A stretch of DNA of 64,000 nucleotides from an uncultured Alistipes sp. (GTDB taxonomy: Bacteria; Bacteroidota; Bacteroidia; Bacteroidales; Rikenellaceae): NCBI GenBank assembly GCA_900539755.1, contig UQDC01000005.1, forward strand, positions 62,001-126,000. The letters are read 5' to 3'. The position numbers and the translations under genes are program-made. Every line of letters starts with the position of its first letter. Position 1 is the stretch's first letter. The notes under the pieces were generated by a model that saw only the letters and a program-made list of their open reading frames with translations, did not search any database and was not told the DNA's origin. This document shows positions 54,864 to 64,000 of the stretch, one piece after another.

Positions 54864-56093
54864 GTGACTTATATTTTTGTGACTGTGAAAAACAACGACC
54901 TGCTCATATCCGACTACAATTATCCGCTACCCGAAGAGCGCATTGCCAAATTTCCGCTTGAAAAACGGGAGATGTCCAAATTGTTGATTTACAACAAAGG
55001 CAATATTTCCGAAAGTCAGTTTTATCACATTGGAGAGTTTCTGCCCCAGGGATCCATGCTGGTCTTCAACAACACAAAAGTGATTCGTGCTCGACTGATT
55101 TTTCATAAACCAACTGGGGCGCGAATCGAGATTTTCTGTCTCGAACCATACGATCCTGCCGATTATGAACGTGCTTTTGCAGTTAAAGGTTCTTGCAAAT
55201 GGAGTTGTATTGTTGGCAATCTCAAGAAATGGAAAGAGGATGATCTGCATATCGATTTTGAGGTGGATGGACAACCGAGACGCTTGACTGCGCGCAAAGC
55301 CGAGCAGGGCGAACGGGAGCAGATCATCGAGTTCAGTTGGGATGGTGATCAAAGTTTCGGACAGTTACTTGAGACTTTGGGGCGCATTCCGATTCCTCCT
55401 TATCTCTGTCGTGAAAGCGAGGAGTTGGACAACAGCCGTTACCAAACTGTCTATTCGAAATTCGAAGGTTCGGTTGCAGCACCTACAGCTGGACTCCATT
55501 TCACACCCGAAGTGATCGACTCCCTGCGTCACGAGGGGCACCTTACGGATGAGGTAACGCTTCACGTTGGGGCTGGTACTTTTCTGCCGGTGAAAACTAA
55601 TGAGGTGGTGCAGCATAAAATGCATACGGAGCATTTCGAAATCAAACTCTCCATCGTACGCAATCTAATTGCTCATCTTGGCAATGTCATAGCGGTTGGG
55701 ACCACCAGTGTTCGCACCCTTGAGTCGCTTTGTGCACTCGGGTGGCGTATTCAGCAGACTGGAACATCTGATGCAGAACGTCCGATAGGGCAGTGGGAAA
55801 TTTACGATATTCCGGATGAACAAGAGACTCTGCCTCTGTTGACGGCATTGGCAAATTACCTGGACAAACAGGGATTGGATCATCTCAAGACAGCTACTCA
55901 GATTATGATCATGCCTGGTTATCGGTATCGTATTGTTCGTGGCATTATCACCAATTTCCATCAGCCACAAAGTACTTTGTTGCTGCTTGTTTCGGCATTA
56001 ATCGGAGAAAATTGGCGCAAAGTGTATGATTATGCGTTGAACAATGATTTCCGGTTCTTAAGCTATGGTGACAGTTCTTTGTTGCTCCCTTAG
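54864..56093 (+). CDS. queA: S-adenosylmethionine:tRNA ribosyltransferase-isomerase
   Basis: Adds the epoxycyclopentanediol ring to 7-aminomethyl-deazaguanine in tRNA, the penultimate step to queuosine. Motifs: SDYNYPLPEERIAKFPLEKRE, MLVFNNTKVIRARL, the AAPTAGLHFTPEVID block and HVGAGTFLPVKTNEV. 409 residues, longer than the 350-residue E. coli form. Start codon is not settled: GTG at 54864 with an AGGAG-like stretch upstream, or GTG at 54879 or 54885; there is no ATG before the conserved N-terminus. Confidence 0.92.
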   Translation: MTYIFVTVKNNDLLISDYNYPLPEERIAKFPLEKREMSKLLIYNKGNISESQFYHIGEFLPQGSMLVFNNTKVIRARLIFHKPTGARIEIFCLEPYDPADYERAFAVKGSCKWSCIVGNLKKWKEDDLHIDFEVDGQPRRLTARKAEQGEREQIIEFSWDGDQSFGQLLETLGRIPIPPYLCRESEELDNSRYQTVYSKFEGSVAAPTAGLHFTPEVIDSLRHEGHLTDEVTLHVGAGTFLPVKTNEVVQHKMHTEHFEIKLSIVRNLIAHLGNVIAVGTTSVRTLESLCALGWRIQQTGTSDAERPIGQWEIYDIPDEQETLPLLTALANYLDKQGLDHLKTATQIMIMPGYRYRIVRGIITNFHQPQSTLLLLVSALIGENWRKVYDYALNNDFRFLSYGDSSLLLP

Positions 56094-56270
56094 TTGACAT
56101 ATGCCTGAATGTAAAGGCTATATTGGAAATCGATTTTGGCCTAAATTAATTCACTTAGTGGAGCAAGATATATCGAATGAGATACCATTAAGTAACCCTA
56201 TTCAAAGAGTTTTGCGGATACAGCGATAGGGAGGTCTTAAAAGATTGCCAGAACAGTTGAAGCAATCATA

Positions 56271-56302
56271 AAAAAAGCGGGATCTAAAATCCCGCTTTTT
56301 TT
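56271..56302. terminator. Bidirectional terminator between queA and secA
   Basis: AGCGGGAT (56276-56283) pairs with ATCCCGCT (56289-56296), flanked by an A-run and a T-run. Nothing else is recognised in 56094-56320. Confidence 0.8.
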
Positions 56303-56320
56303 ATGAATCGATTTAGCTAA

Positions 56321-59300
56321 CTATTCGTTGCGTCCGTGGCAATGTTTGTATTTTTTACCACTACCGCAAGGACATGGATCATTTCGTCCTACTTTTTTGT
56401 CAACATGGATAGGTGCAGGTTTGCTTTTATCACCTTGTCCTGCAGCTGCTGCAGCCTCCATGCGAGAGGTTTGCATGCGTGACATATCGGTGCGCTGCGG
56501 TTTTACAGGTTGTTGCGGAGCGCTCTCCTGATTTTCGCGAATCGGAATCATCGCTTTGAACAGCGTGGACAATATCTCGCGGTTCACCTTCTCCAACATT
56601 TTGCTGAAGAGGTTGAACGACTCGAACTTGTAGATCAACAGCGGATCTTTCTGTTCGTAGGTGGCGTTCTGAACGCTTTGGCGCAATTGGTCCATTTCGC
56701 GCAGGTGGTCTTTCCAGTTTTCATCGATCGTAGTCAGAACAACGATTGTGCTGAAACATTTGAAGACCTCTTTGCACTGTGATTCGTATGCCTTTTTCAG
56801 ATTAACAGGGACATTGTATCCGCGGAAACCATCCGTAATTGGGATGTAGATGTTTTCAAACTTATCACCCTGCTCTTCATATACTCGTTTGATAACGGGG
56901 TAGGCTGTTGTTGCAACCGAATTGATACGGCGTTTGTAAGCCTCCTGGAAATCTTTGACTACCATGCCGGTCAGCATGGCTTTATTCGCAGCTTTGTAGG
57001 TTGCTTCGTCGAACGAAGGTTGTACAGCGACTTGACGAATCATGTTGAACTTGAACTCCTCGAAATCCATATCGCCATTCTCTTCGACGAATGTTTGAGC
57101 AAAGTCCATCATGATGTTGTTCAGATCGACCTCGATGCGTTCTCCATAGAGTGCGTGGCGGCGTTGTGTATAGATCACTTCACGCTGCGAGTTCATCACA
57201 TCATCGTATTCCAGCAGACGTTTACGGATACCGAAGTTGTTCTCTTCAACTTTACGTTGAGCCCGCTCGATTGCGCGAGACATCATACCGGCCTGAATTA
57301 CTTCACCCTCTTTGAGACCCATGCGGTCCATCAGTTTGGCGATACGTTCCGAACCGAACAGACGCATCAGGTTGTCTTCCAGTGATACATAGAACTGAGA
57401 AGAACCGGGGTCTCCCTGACGACCGGCACGACCACGCAACTGGCGGTCCACACGGCGGGATTCGTGACGCTCGGTACCGATGATGGCCAAACCTCCGGCA
57501 GCTTTCACTTCGGGAGAAAGTTTGATATCGGTACCACGACCGGCCATGTTGGTCGCAATGGTTACCTGTCCGGTTTGACCTGCTTCAGCAACGATCTGAG
57601 CCTCGAGCTGGTGCTGTTTAGCATTCAGTACGTTGTGTTTGATGCCGCGCAGTTTCAGCATGCGGCTGAGCAACTCTGAGATCTCGACAGAAGTGGTACC
57701 CACCAATACGGGGCGTCCTTGTTTGATCAAAGCGTCGATCTCCTCAATTACCGCAGCATATTTTTCACGTTTGGTGCGGTAGATCAGGTCATCTTTGTCG
57801 TCACGGATTACAGGACGGTTTGTCGGGATTACTACAACGTCCAGTTTGTAGATGTTCCAGAACTCACTTGCCTCGGTCTCAGCTGTACCGGTCATACCGG
57901 CCAACTTGTGGTACATACGGAAGTAGTTCTGCAACGTAACGGTGGCGAAAGTCTGAGTAGCAGCCTCGACTTTGACACGCTCTTTGGCTTCGATTGCCTG
58001 GTGCAGACCGTCCGAATAGCGACGACCTTCCAGGATACGGCCAGTCTGTTCATCGACGATCTTCACTTTGTTGTCGATCACCACATACTCTACATCCTTT
58101 TCGAACATGCTGTATGCCTTGAGCAGCTGATTGACGGTGTGTACACGCTCAGAGCGGATTGCGTAGTCATTCAGTACAGCATCTTTTTTGGCTGCTTTTT
58201 CTTCACCAGAGATATTCTCTTTTTCGATGTCTGCAATGCAAGAGCCGATGTCTGGCAGCACAAAGAAGCCATCTTCACCAACGCTTCTTGACAGCGCTTC
58301 ATGACCTTTATCCTGCAGCTCTACGGAGTTCAACTTTTCGTCGATTACAAAGTAGAGATCATCGACAATTTCCGGCATACGGCGGTTGTTGTCCTGCATA
58401 TAGATGTTCTCGGTCTTGAGCATCATGGCTTTCATACCCGGCTCGCTGAGGAATTTGATCAGCGGTTTGTATTTGGGCAGACCTTTGTGAGCACGATATA
58501 GCAGGATACTACCTTCCTCCGTTTTGCCTTCTGAAATCAATCTTTTGGCATCGGCCAACAGCTGAGTTACCAGGTTGCGCTGAAGATTGAAGAGATTTTC
58601 AACGGCGCCACGGTACTGTTCGAACATCTGGTCGTCGCCTTTGGGAACAGGACCTGAGATGATCAACGGTGTACGGGCATCATCAATCAATACGGAGTCC
58701 ACCTCATCGACGATCGCAAAGTGATGTTTGCGCTGTACCAGATCGTCGGGAGAGATCGACATATTGTCACGCAGGTAGTCGAAACCGTATTCGTTGTTGG
58801 TACCGAAGGTGATATCGGCCATGTAGGCTTTGCGACGAGCTGCCGAATTTGGCTTGTGTTTGTCGATGCAATCTACCGAGAGCCCATGGAATTGGTAAAG
58901 CGGTCCCATCCACTCCGAGTCACGGCGAGCCAGATAGTCATTGACGGTCACCATGTGCACGCCTTTCTTGGCCAGTGCATTCAGGAATACGGGCAGTGTT
59001 GCTACGAGGGTCTTACCTTCACCGGTTGCCATTTCGGCGATTTTACCTTTATGCAGAACGACGCCACCAAAGAGCTGACAGTCGTAGTGAATCATATCCC
59101 AGGTGATTTTGTTGCCTCCAGCGGTCCATGAGTTGCTGTAAATGGCCTTGTCGCCTTCGATGCGGATGAAATCCTTTTCGGCGGCGAGATCACGGTCGAA
59201 GTCGGTAGCGGTAACGACCACTTCGCTGTTTTGGGTGAAACGGCGGGCCGTATCCTTCATGATAGCGAAGGCTTCGGGCAGAATCTCATCGAGCTTCTCT

Positions 59301-59608
59301 TCGATTTTGCGATCGATCTCTTCGGTCAGATGGTCGATCTTGCGTGAGATCTCCTCTTTTTCATCGAGAGAGGTCTCCATGTTTTCGAGTTTGGCTTTCA
59401 GATCGGTAATCTGGGCCTCATCATCAGCAATATATGCAGCGACAGCTGCTTGTAGAGCTGCGCTGTGTGCACGCAATTCATCGTTGGAGAGTTGTTCGAT
59501 TTGAGGATATATCTCCTTGATTTTGTTTACATAAGGTTCAATCTCTTTTCGATCTTTGTCGCTTTTTGTTCCAAAGAACATTTTCAGCAATCCGGTAACT
59601 AAGCCCAT
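56321..59608 (-). CDS. secA: Protein translocase ATPase SecA
   Basis: Motor that drives preproteins through SecYEG. Walker A MATGEGKT (193-200), DEVD box (301-304), the second motor domain with [12 protein letters not shown] and [14 protein letters not shown], helical scaffold, and a C-terminal zinc SEC-C motif [14 protein letters not shown]. At 1095 residues it is about 200 longer than E. coli SecA: a charged coiled-coil insertion lies at about 60-110 and another in the preprotein-crosslinking region after the DEVD box, both usual in Bacteroidetes. Single gene. Confidence 0.97.
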   Translation of the reverse strand: MGLVTGLLKMFFGTKSDKDRKEIEPYVNKIKEIYPQIEQLSNDELRAHSAALQAAVAAYIADDEAQITDLKAKLENMETSLDEKEEISRKIDHLTEEIDRKIEEKLDEILPEAFAIMKDTARRFTQNSEVVVTATDFDRDLAAEKDFIRIEGDKAIYSNSWTAGGNKITWDMIHYDCQLFGGVVLHKGKIAEMATGEGKTLVATLPVFLNALAKKGVHMVTVNDYLARRDSEWMGPLYQFHGLSVDCIDKHKPNSAARRKAYMADITFGTNNEYGFDYLRDNMSISPDDLVQRKHHFAIVDEVDSVLIDDARTPLIISGPVPKGDDQMFEQYRGAVENLFNLQRNLVTQLLADAKRLISEGKTEEGSILLYRAHKGLPKYKPLIKFLSEPGMKAMMLKTENIYMQDNNRRMPEIVDDLYFVIDEKLNSVELQDKGHEALSRSVGEDGFFVLPDIGSCIADIEKENISGEEKAAKKDAVLNDYAIRSERVHTVNQLLKAYSMFEKDVEYVVIDNKVKIVDEQTGRILEGRRYSDGLHQAIEAKERVKVEAATQTFATVTLQNYFRMYHKLAGMTGTAETEASEFWNIYKLDVVVIPTNRPVIRDDKDDLIYRTKREKYAAVIEEIDALIKQGRPVLVGTTSVEISELLSRMLKLRGIKHNVLNAKQHQLEAQIVAEAGQTGQVTIATNMAGRGTDIKLSPEVKAAGGLAIIGTERHESRRVDRQLRGRAGRQGDPGSSQFYVSLEDNLMRLFGSERIAKLMDRMGLKEGEVIQAGMMSRAIERAQRKVEENNFGIRKRLLEYDDVMNSQREVIYTQRRHALYGERIEVDLNNIMMDFAQTFVEENGDMDFEEFKFNMIRQVAVQPSFDEATYKAANKAMLTGMVVKDFQEAYKRRINSVATTAYPVIKRVYEEQGDKFENIYIPITDGFRGYNVPVNLKKAYESQCKEVFKCFSTIVVLTTIDENWKDHLREMDQLRQSVQNATYEQKDPLLIYKFESFNLFSKMLEKVNREILSTLFKAMIPIRENQESAPQQPVKPQRTDMSRMQTSRMEAAAAAGQGDKSKPAPIHVDKKVGRNDPCPCGSGKKYKHCHGRNE

Positions 59609-59662
59609 AATTGTCGTTGGAAAAACTATTTGTAATTGAATTAGGTTTCAAAATTGATCCGC

Positions 59663-59670
59663 CAAAGATA
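59663..59670 (-). promoter_or_regulatory. -7 box of the secA promoter
   Basis: TATCTTTG on the minus strand, 55 bases before the secA start. It overlaps the last codons of no secA sequence but sits at the 3' edge of the DUF2851 gene. Confidence 0.45.
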
Positions 59671-59674
59671 CGAT

Positions 59675-60970
59675 TTATTCTTGAGAACAGAGCAATATTT
59701 TGCCGATATTACAGCATGCGCACCGTTTTTTCTCGCAGTATTCTCTCGAAAGTTGTATCAGCGCTTGGGAAAAGAAGGCGTTGTCGGGTATGATGCCCAA
59801 TTTGATCCAGGGCATGGTGTAGGTGTTGTGCTCCGGAGCGATTCCTTCGAGTAGTTCGACCGCCCGTTCTTGCAGTGCGTCGTCCATCTGATTTTTACCG
59901 TAGGCAAACATCATTGGAACCACCAGATTGATGGTGAGTACATCGAGCATCATGGCTCCGAAACGTTTGACACAGGGCGAACTTTTGACACTGGGTAGAG
60001 TGTGCGTGGTCCAGTAAGCGGAGGCTTCAGTGCTCAAGATTGTGCGAATCTCCTCCAGTGTAGTGCAGTTGACAAGATGGGTAAACAAAAATTCTTTACG
60101 AGCCAGTAGCCCTGCCAATTCTACCAATCGCAATACGGGATGGTTAAAGGCGCGAGTTTTGGAAATCTCCCATTCACCATACCGCATCGGGGTGATGTCG
60201 AAAAGTTGGGAGAGATGTTCGAATTCACGTTGTAGCTGAAGCGTATAGTCATCCGGAAACAGGCGACTCCGTTCAGTGGAAAGCATGCCTGCACCACCCA
60301 ACAGTAGCGCTTCAACTGACATGATCGACTCTTTGACTCGGCACAGAATACGGTAAGGAACTGTACGGGCCAATTTCATGTACGCTTCACGGTTGCGACC
60401 AGCTCCAACCGATTTGAACAGCGTGATGTAGAATGCTTCGTTCCAATCGTTACCCGCCTCGTGATACAGGGTGAGAAAATCGTTGTATTTACGCTCAAGC
60501 CGTTCGATCATCAGGCGGGTCAGTGTGCCGTACAGATTTACGGAGGGCATCTCTTTGAGAGCGTGGCTGCAATAGAGCCGACCTTCGCCTTCGATCAGAT
60601 TGCGGTACAATTCATCCAGTTCGTCCGGATAGTCGAGAATCAGTGCCGGGATGACAGAACCATCCACACGGCAAACAACGGCATCATCCACTTGGACGAG
60701 ATGCAAAATGCAGTCGTCGTATGCCGTGTCGATGTGGTGCAGGTGTTGACGCCATTGAGAGGCTTTTTGATGGACGGCGATAGGACCGTGATGGATTTTA
60801 CCGTCTATTTCGATACGGGCATCGAGTATATCTACTCCTGCTGATGGGTTGATAGATCCGGGGTTGATTACACGAACGATTCCGCCATTACTGGTTGTTA
60901 ATGTTGGATTGGTATAGAGGTATCGAATCCAGATCAGTTTGAGAAGATCTTCTATGGGTGTAGTTTGCAT
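59675..60970 (-). CDS. DUF2851 family protein
   Basis: A 431-residue cytoplasmic protein of a family restricted largely to Bacteroidetes. The N-terminal LLKLIWIRYLY..NPGSINPSAGVDILDARIEIDG..IHHGPIAVH strands and the C-terminal cysteine cluster (REYCEKKRCACCNIG) are family landmarks; the four cysteines could bind zinc or a cluster. Nothing is known of its reaction. It has its own -7 box and lies 66 bases upstream of secA on the same strand. Confidence 0.82.
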   Translation of the reverse strand: MQTTPIEDLLKLIWIRYLYTNPTLTTSNGGIVRVINPGSINPSAGVDILDARIEIDGKIHHGPIAVHQKASQWRQHLHHIDTAYDDCILHLVQVDDAVVCRVDGSVIPALILDYPDELDELYRNLIEGEGRLYCSHALKEMPSVNLYGTLTRLMIERLERKYNDFLTLYHEAGNDWNEAFYITLFKSVGAGRNREAYMKLARTVPYRILCRVKESIMSVEALLLGGAGMLSTERSRLFPDDYTLQLQREFEHLSQLFDITPMRYGEWEISKTRAFNHPVLRLVELAGLLARKEFLFTHLVNCTTLEEIRTILSTEASAYWTTHTLPSVKSSPCVKRFGAMMLDVLTINLVVPMMFAYGKNQMDDALQERAVELLEGIAPEHNTYTMPWIKLGIIPDNAFFSQALIQLSREYCEKKRCACCNIGKILLCSQE

Positions 60971-60998
60971 ATTGTTGGCAGAGATTTAACTCTTTCAA

Positions 60999-61006
60999 CA
61001 AATATA
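60999..61006 (-). promoter_or_regulatory. -7 box of the DUF2851 gene
   Basis: TATATTTG on the minus strand, 28 bases before the start codon; no matching -33 box at the usual spacing. Confidence 0.5.
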
Positions 61007-61320
61007 AGCAAAAGGATAGAGCTGAAAAATAGGCTTCTTTGTTTTTTAGGTTGGAAGATCTGTCGCAGGTAATAAAGTTGTAGAGGACAATAAATGACAA
61101 TACGGGAAAATGTAGGGTTTCGACCTTGATACATCCGGATGTTTGGGGGTGTTTCAACTACGAAAGGTCCTGACAGGAATGAGGGTAGCAATTAGATTGT
61201 ATGATGGTGTGAAGCTGGTATGTGTTCTCGCCAGATTCAGTAAAAATACAAGACAGTCAATGAAATTGTGTTTGATATCCCCAATAGTGTTGCCTGAACA
61301 GGAATGATAGGGCCAAATGA
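61007..61320. other. Non-coding gap
   Basis: About 315 bases between DUF2851 and the terminator of the DUF59 gene. Nothing recognised. Confidence 0.4.
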
Positions 61321-61360
61321 AACAGGGACAAATGAAAATGAAGTTTCATTTGTCCCTGTT
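61321..61360. terminator. Long perfect hairpin beyond the DUF59 gene
   Basis: A 17-bp perfect stem (61321-61337 with 61344-61360) and six-base loop, 55 bases past the DUF59 stop. No strong U-tract, so termination is likely but not certain. Confidence 0.6.
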
Positions 61361-61415
61361 CTAATATTTGATTTGAAGAGTGTATAAAATAGTGTAAAAA
61401 GAACTTGTGTGATGA

Positions 61416-61739
61416 CTACAACAGTCCTAACTCCAGCAGACTCTCTTCAGAAATCATGCTTTTGTCCCAGGGTGGTTCGAAGGTGAGGATTACGTTGACT
61501 GCGGTAACTCCTTTGATTTTGCCAACGTTGTCGTGAACCTCTTCGAGGAGTTGATCTGCCATGGGACAGTTGGGGGCAGTCAGGGTCATGCGAATATTGA
61601 CTACGCCATCCGGCTCGACATCGATTTCGTAAACCAATCCTAAATCGTAAATGTTGACCGGTATCTCCGGGTCATAAATATTTTTGAGTGTCAGGACAAT
61701 TTCCTGTTCTATGCGGGTAATTTCTTCAGGTGTTGTCAT
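61416..61739 (-). CDS. DUF59 / MIP18-family Fe-S assembly protein (SufT-like)
   Basis: A 107-residue protein with the DUF59 core: IYDPEIPVNIYDLGLVYEIDVEPDG and LTAPNCPMADQLLEEVHDNV, where the Cys in APNCP is conserved. Such proteins help assemble or deliver Fe-S clusters, and the sufE-like gene five bases upstream strengthens that view. Class I fumarase and other Fe-S enzymes in the window are possible clients. Confidence 0.88.
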   Translation of the reverse strand: MTTPEEITRIEQEIVLTLKNIYDPEIPVNIYDLGLVYEIDVEPDGVVNIRMTLTAPNCPMADQLLEEVHDNVGKIKGVTAVNVILTFEPPWDKSMISEESLLELGLL

Positions 61740-61744
61740 CGCTG

Positions 61745-62167
61745 TTACTGCTTTTGGTTCTGAAAGGCGAGAGCATACAGTTTCATCTGTTTGATCATGG
61801 CGAGCAGACCGTTGGCTCGGGTCGGCGAGAGATTTTCACGCAGGCCGATCCGGTCGATAAAATAGAGGTCGCAATCGAGAATCTCTTGTGGTGTTCTTCC
61901 GTTCAGCACGCGGATCAATAGCGCAATGATACCTTTCGTGATGATGGCATCGCTATCAGCGCTGAAATAGATTTTACTATCTTCCATATGGGCATCGACC
62001 CACACTCTCGATTGGCATCCCTTGATTACATATTGGTCGGTACGATGTTTCTCGTCGATGACGGGTAACTCTTTGCTCAGATCGATCAAATAGTCGTATT
62101 TGTCGAGCCATTCGTCGAATACGGAAAACTCATCGATAATTTGATCTTGTACTTCTGTCAATGTCAT
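61745..62167 (-). CDS. sufE: SufE family sulfur-acceptor protein
   Basis: A 140-residue protein that takes sulfur from the cysteine desulfurase SufS. The active cysteine is in YVIKGCQSRVWVDA (Cys51); the preceding FDEWLDKYDYLIDLSKELPVIDEKHRTDQY and following ALLIRVLNGRTPQEIL are typical of SufE. First of the pair with the DUF59 gene; the suf core operon is not here. Confidence 0.92.
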   Translation of the reverse strand: MTLTEVQDQIIDEFSVFDEWLDKYDYLIDLSKELPVIDEKHRTDQYVIKGCQSRVWVDAHMEDSKIYFSADSDAIITKGIIALLIRVLNGRTPQEILDCDLYFIDRIGLRENLSPTRANGLLAMIKQMKLYALAFQNQKQ

Positions 62168-62219
62168 TTTCTTGTTCTTTTAACAGAGAGGTCGGTATTG
62201 AAAATAGAACCGTCAGATT

Positions 62220-62612
62220 CTACATTTCATTGCTCATTTGTTTTATGGTTTGACGAATAAAATGGTCCAATTCAGGAGAGCTGTAGAATTTCCAGGCCGA
62301 AAATCCGATCATATTGCCTTCCGGATCTTGTGGGATGCCCCAGAATTTCATACACTCCTGATTGACGAAATCCCGAATTTTGACCATTTCGTCGAGTGTC
62401 AAATGGCTTAATTGTACAAAATAGCTGCCTGAATAATCTTTGTTGATAGCGGATAGACTGTCAACAGATCGGTTCATGTAGGCTATACACGAGCATAAAG
62501 CATATCCTTTTGCCTCCTCTATGCGTGTTTCGTACGTTGATTGCTGTGCACGACAATTTAGTGCAACACCAATCAGGAGTGAGATTAGCAATATGTCCCG
62601 GAAACCTACCAT
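62220..62612 (-). CDS. Small secreted protein, unknown function
   Basis: A 130-residue protein with a signal peptide (FRDILLISLLIGVALNCRAQQ) and a short mature helical domain with three cysteines (ALCSCIAYMNRS and NQECMKFWG). I do not recognise the family. The pattern of an early Ala-x-Cys helix and a Ser/Tyr turn faintly recalls Tai4-type T6SS immunity proteins, but no effector or secretion gene is near and the match is weak. It lies 26 bases after the phosphatase gene and 52 before sufE. Confidence 0.6.
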   Translation of the reverse strand: MVGFRDILLISLLIGVALNCRAQQSTYETRIEEAKGYALCSCIAYMNRSVDSLSAINKDYSGSYFVQLSHLTLDEMVKIRDFVNQECMKFWGIPQDPEGNMIGFSAWKFYSSPELDHFIRQTIKQMSNEM

Positions 62613-62638
62613 GTTAATTCAAGCGCCTTAATTGTGTC

Positions 62639-64000
62639 TTAGCGTTGGTTCGGAATCACCTCTGTCAGCACGGACCCGGTTGCAGCATTAGGTACGGTGA
62701 TTTGCATGATTCGAGCCAAAGTCGGAACGACATCCGTCATGGATACATTCCGATATACTTTTTTGACAGGCAACGATGTGCCATAAAAGATTAACGGTAC
62801 ATGGGTGTCGTAGTCATATAATGAGCCGCTGGTCGAAACTTTGGTGCTGTCTTCTTCGATCCAACCGGGCATCAGATTGATGACGATATCTCCGGAACGT
62901 TTGGGATAGAAACTGTTTTGCATTTTTTGTCCTACACCACCTCCGAAATAGCCGTTTTGCATGCTGGTCGAACTAAGTGCATCACTAACGCCTCGAAATT
63001 GCAGGGCAAATGTTGCTGCACGCGTCTGTACTTCGGCCAAATTAAAGCCATAAGAGTAGATAATCGATCTGTTCAGATAGAGTTGACGATCGTGGTATGC
63101 GATAATCCAGTTGGCCGGTTCGAACTGAGCACTCAAGAAGCCGTTCATAATCATCTTGAACTGCTCGACGTTGAAACGTCCCATAGGCACCCGTCCATCT
63201 TCTTTATATGTGTCACTGGTGCCATGATCCGATGTAAGAACGACGATAACTTCACCGTTTTTAAATTGTGCGGCAAGGAAATCGGCAAACATGCTTAACT
63301 CGGTGTCAAGTTTATAGTAGGTATCTTCAACTTCTATGGAGCGAGGACCGAATTGCTCACCGATCAGTCGGGGTGAATCATACACGATGGTCAGCAGATC
63401 GGTATGATCGTCACGTCCCAACTTTTCCTGAATGATCGCTTCGCGGGCAAATTGAGAGGTCAACGTGTTGCCATAAGGAGTGTAGAGCAGTGCTGCTGCA
63501 TTGAATGAATAGTCCTCTTTTTTGAACAGGGAACCGATTTTGCGGAAAAATGGTTTGGAGAAGAAACCCTGTTTTTCCGATGTAAAATCGATAACGGTAC
63601 GCTCGCTGTTTTTATAGGCTGTTTCGGTTTTGCTTGGATCCCAACTGCGATCCATGTACTGCTCGAAAATGTTTTGTGCATTATAGGCAGATACCCAGTG
63701 GGGAAGCTGTTTAAAATAATAGGTGCTTGAGATCCAATGTCCTCGGCCGGCATCCAACCAATAGGTGTCGGCACTGTAACCTCCTCCGACAATGGCAGAG
63801 ACCGGAGTTGCTGCAATTGAGATCACTTTGGATTGATTGTCAAACTCTTTGAGACGGTCTCCGAGAGTGGCTACAGTCAGGTTGGCAGGGGAGTAGCAAC
63901 CGATACCTGCATCGCATTCCAATCCGGTTACTTTGGAGTCAGCGATCAGGTTGATCTGTTTGCCGGTGGTAAAGTCGATCCAGTTTTCGGAGACGACACC
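62639..64000 (-). CDS. PafA-like alkaline phosphatase family protein, N-terminus outside window
   Basis: The frame is open to the right edge, so the N-terminus and the expected Thr nucleophile are not visible. What is seen matches the PafA/type I phosphodiesterase group of the alkaline phosphatase superfamily: GCYSPANLTVATLGDRLKEF, STYYFKQLPHWVSAYN, VEDTYYKLDTELSMF, LTSDHGTSD and YDTHVPLIFYG. The Asp and His of the usual D-x-x-G-H motif are replaced: the stretch reads SPRLIGEQFGP (Arg at 63368-63370, Glu at 63356-63358). Two of three ligands of one metal site thus look lost, while DH and DTH ligands stay. Confidence 0.8.
   Translation of the reverse strand, partial: GVVSENWIDFTTGKQINLIADSKVTGLECDAGIGCYSPANLTVATLGDRLKEFDNQSKVISIAATPVSAIVGGGYSADTYWLDAGRGHWISSTYYFKQLPHWVSAYNAQNIFEQYMDRSWDPSKTETAYKNSERTVIDFTSEKQGFFSKPFFRKIGSLFKKEDYSFNAAALLYTPYGNTLTSQFAREAIIQEKLGRDDHTDLLTIVYDSPRLIGEQFGPRSIEVEDTYYKLDTELSMFADFLAAQFKNGEVIVVLTSDHGTSDTYKEDGRVPMGRFNVEQFKMIMNGFLSAQFEPANWIIAYHDRQLYLNRSIIYSYGFNLAEVQTRAATFALQFRGVSDALSSTSMQNGYFGGGVGQKMQNSFYPKRSGDIVINLMPGWIEEDSTKVSTSGSLYDYDTHVPLIFYGTSLPVKKVYRNVSMTDVVPTLARIMQITVPNAATGSVLTEVIPNQR

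Noticed and set aside
1..64000. Prophage, insertion sequence, CRISPR array or toxin-antitoxin system
   Set aside because: No transposase, phage structural gene, array of spaced repeats or small paired toxin/antitoxin genes was found; the only recombinase has the housekeeping Xer length and motifs.

Overview
The window looks like a chromosomal segment of a Bacteroidales (Bacteroidota) bacterium; genus not determined. Reasons: promoter-like TAnnTTTG boxes, several with TTTG/TTTC 19-21 bases upstream; the bamA-skp-skp block; one-piece class I fumarase; a 1095-residue SecA; DUF2851, DUF2520 and THUMP-like methyltransferase proteins; a trp operon in the order B-E-G-D-C-F-A. Base composition is even apart from an AT-rich stretch at about 39.36-40.04 kb. 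I see no insertion sequence, phage, CRISPR array, tRNA or rRNA. Most of it is core genome.

Layout. 0-9 kb: end of an outer-membrane-type protein, cca and pdxJ (minus), then nadK, uppS, bamA and two skp genes (plus). 9.7-16.4 kb: rpsF-rpsR-rplI (minus), class I fumarase and a CoA-transferase (plus), a sirtuin and a small beta-barrel protein (minus). 16.6-23.4 kb: complete trp operon (minus) behind a leader peptide with three Trp codons and a textbook attenuator. 23.8-39.3 kb: xerD and prmA back to back; kdsC-DUF2520-yihY; nhaC, a THUMP-like methyltransferase, comEC and yifB; dnaB and a YgiQ-type radical SAM protein. 39.3-41.5 kb: AT-rich DNA, a cobalamin riboswitch and one surface-lipoprotein gene. 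41.6-49.6 kb: xseB, xseA, a long RelA/SpoT protein with a decayed hydrolase site, aspA, pyrF, prfA (all minus). 49.7-54 kb: overlapping plus-strand genes for late menaquinone synthesis by the futalosine route (a DUF454-MqnB fusion and mqnD) and early biotin synthesis (bioF, bioG, bioC). 54.4-64 kb: RNase P RNA, queA, secA, DUF2851, a DUF59/SufE pair, an unknown secreted protein, and a PafA-like phosphatase cut by the right edge.

How it fits together: envelope assembly (UppS, BamA, Skp, KdsC, SecA), cofactors (PLP, NADP, menaquinone, biotin, corrinoid capture, Fe-S), fumarate metabolism (AspA, fumarase, CoA-transferase) and DNA uptake/processing (ComEC, YifB, DnaB, XerD, ExoVII). The observations most worth checking are the trp attenuator, the solitary cobalamin-controlled lipoprotein and its start-codon hairpin, the DUF454-MqnB fusion, the RSH protein that has lost hydrolase residues, and the PafA-like protein that has lost two metal ligands. 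All family assignments come from reading motifs; no database search was run.
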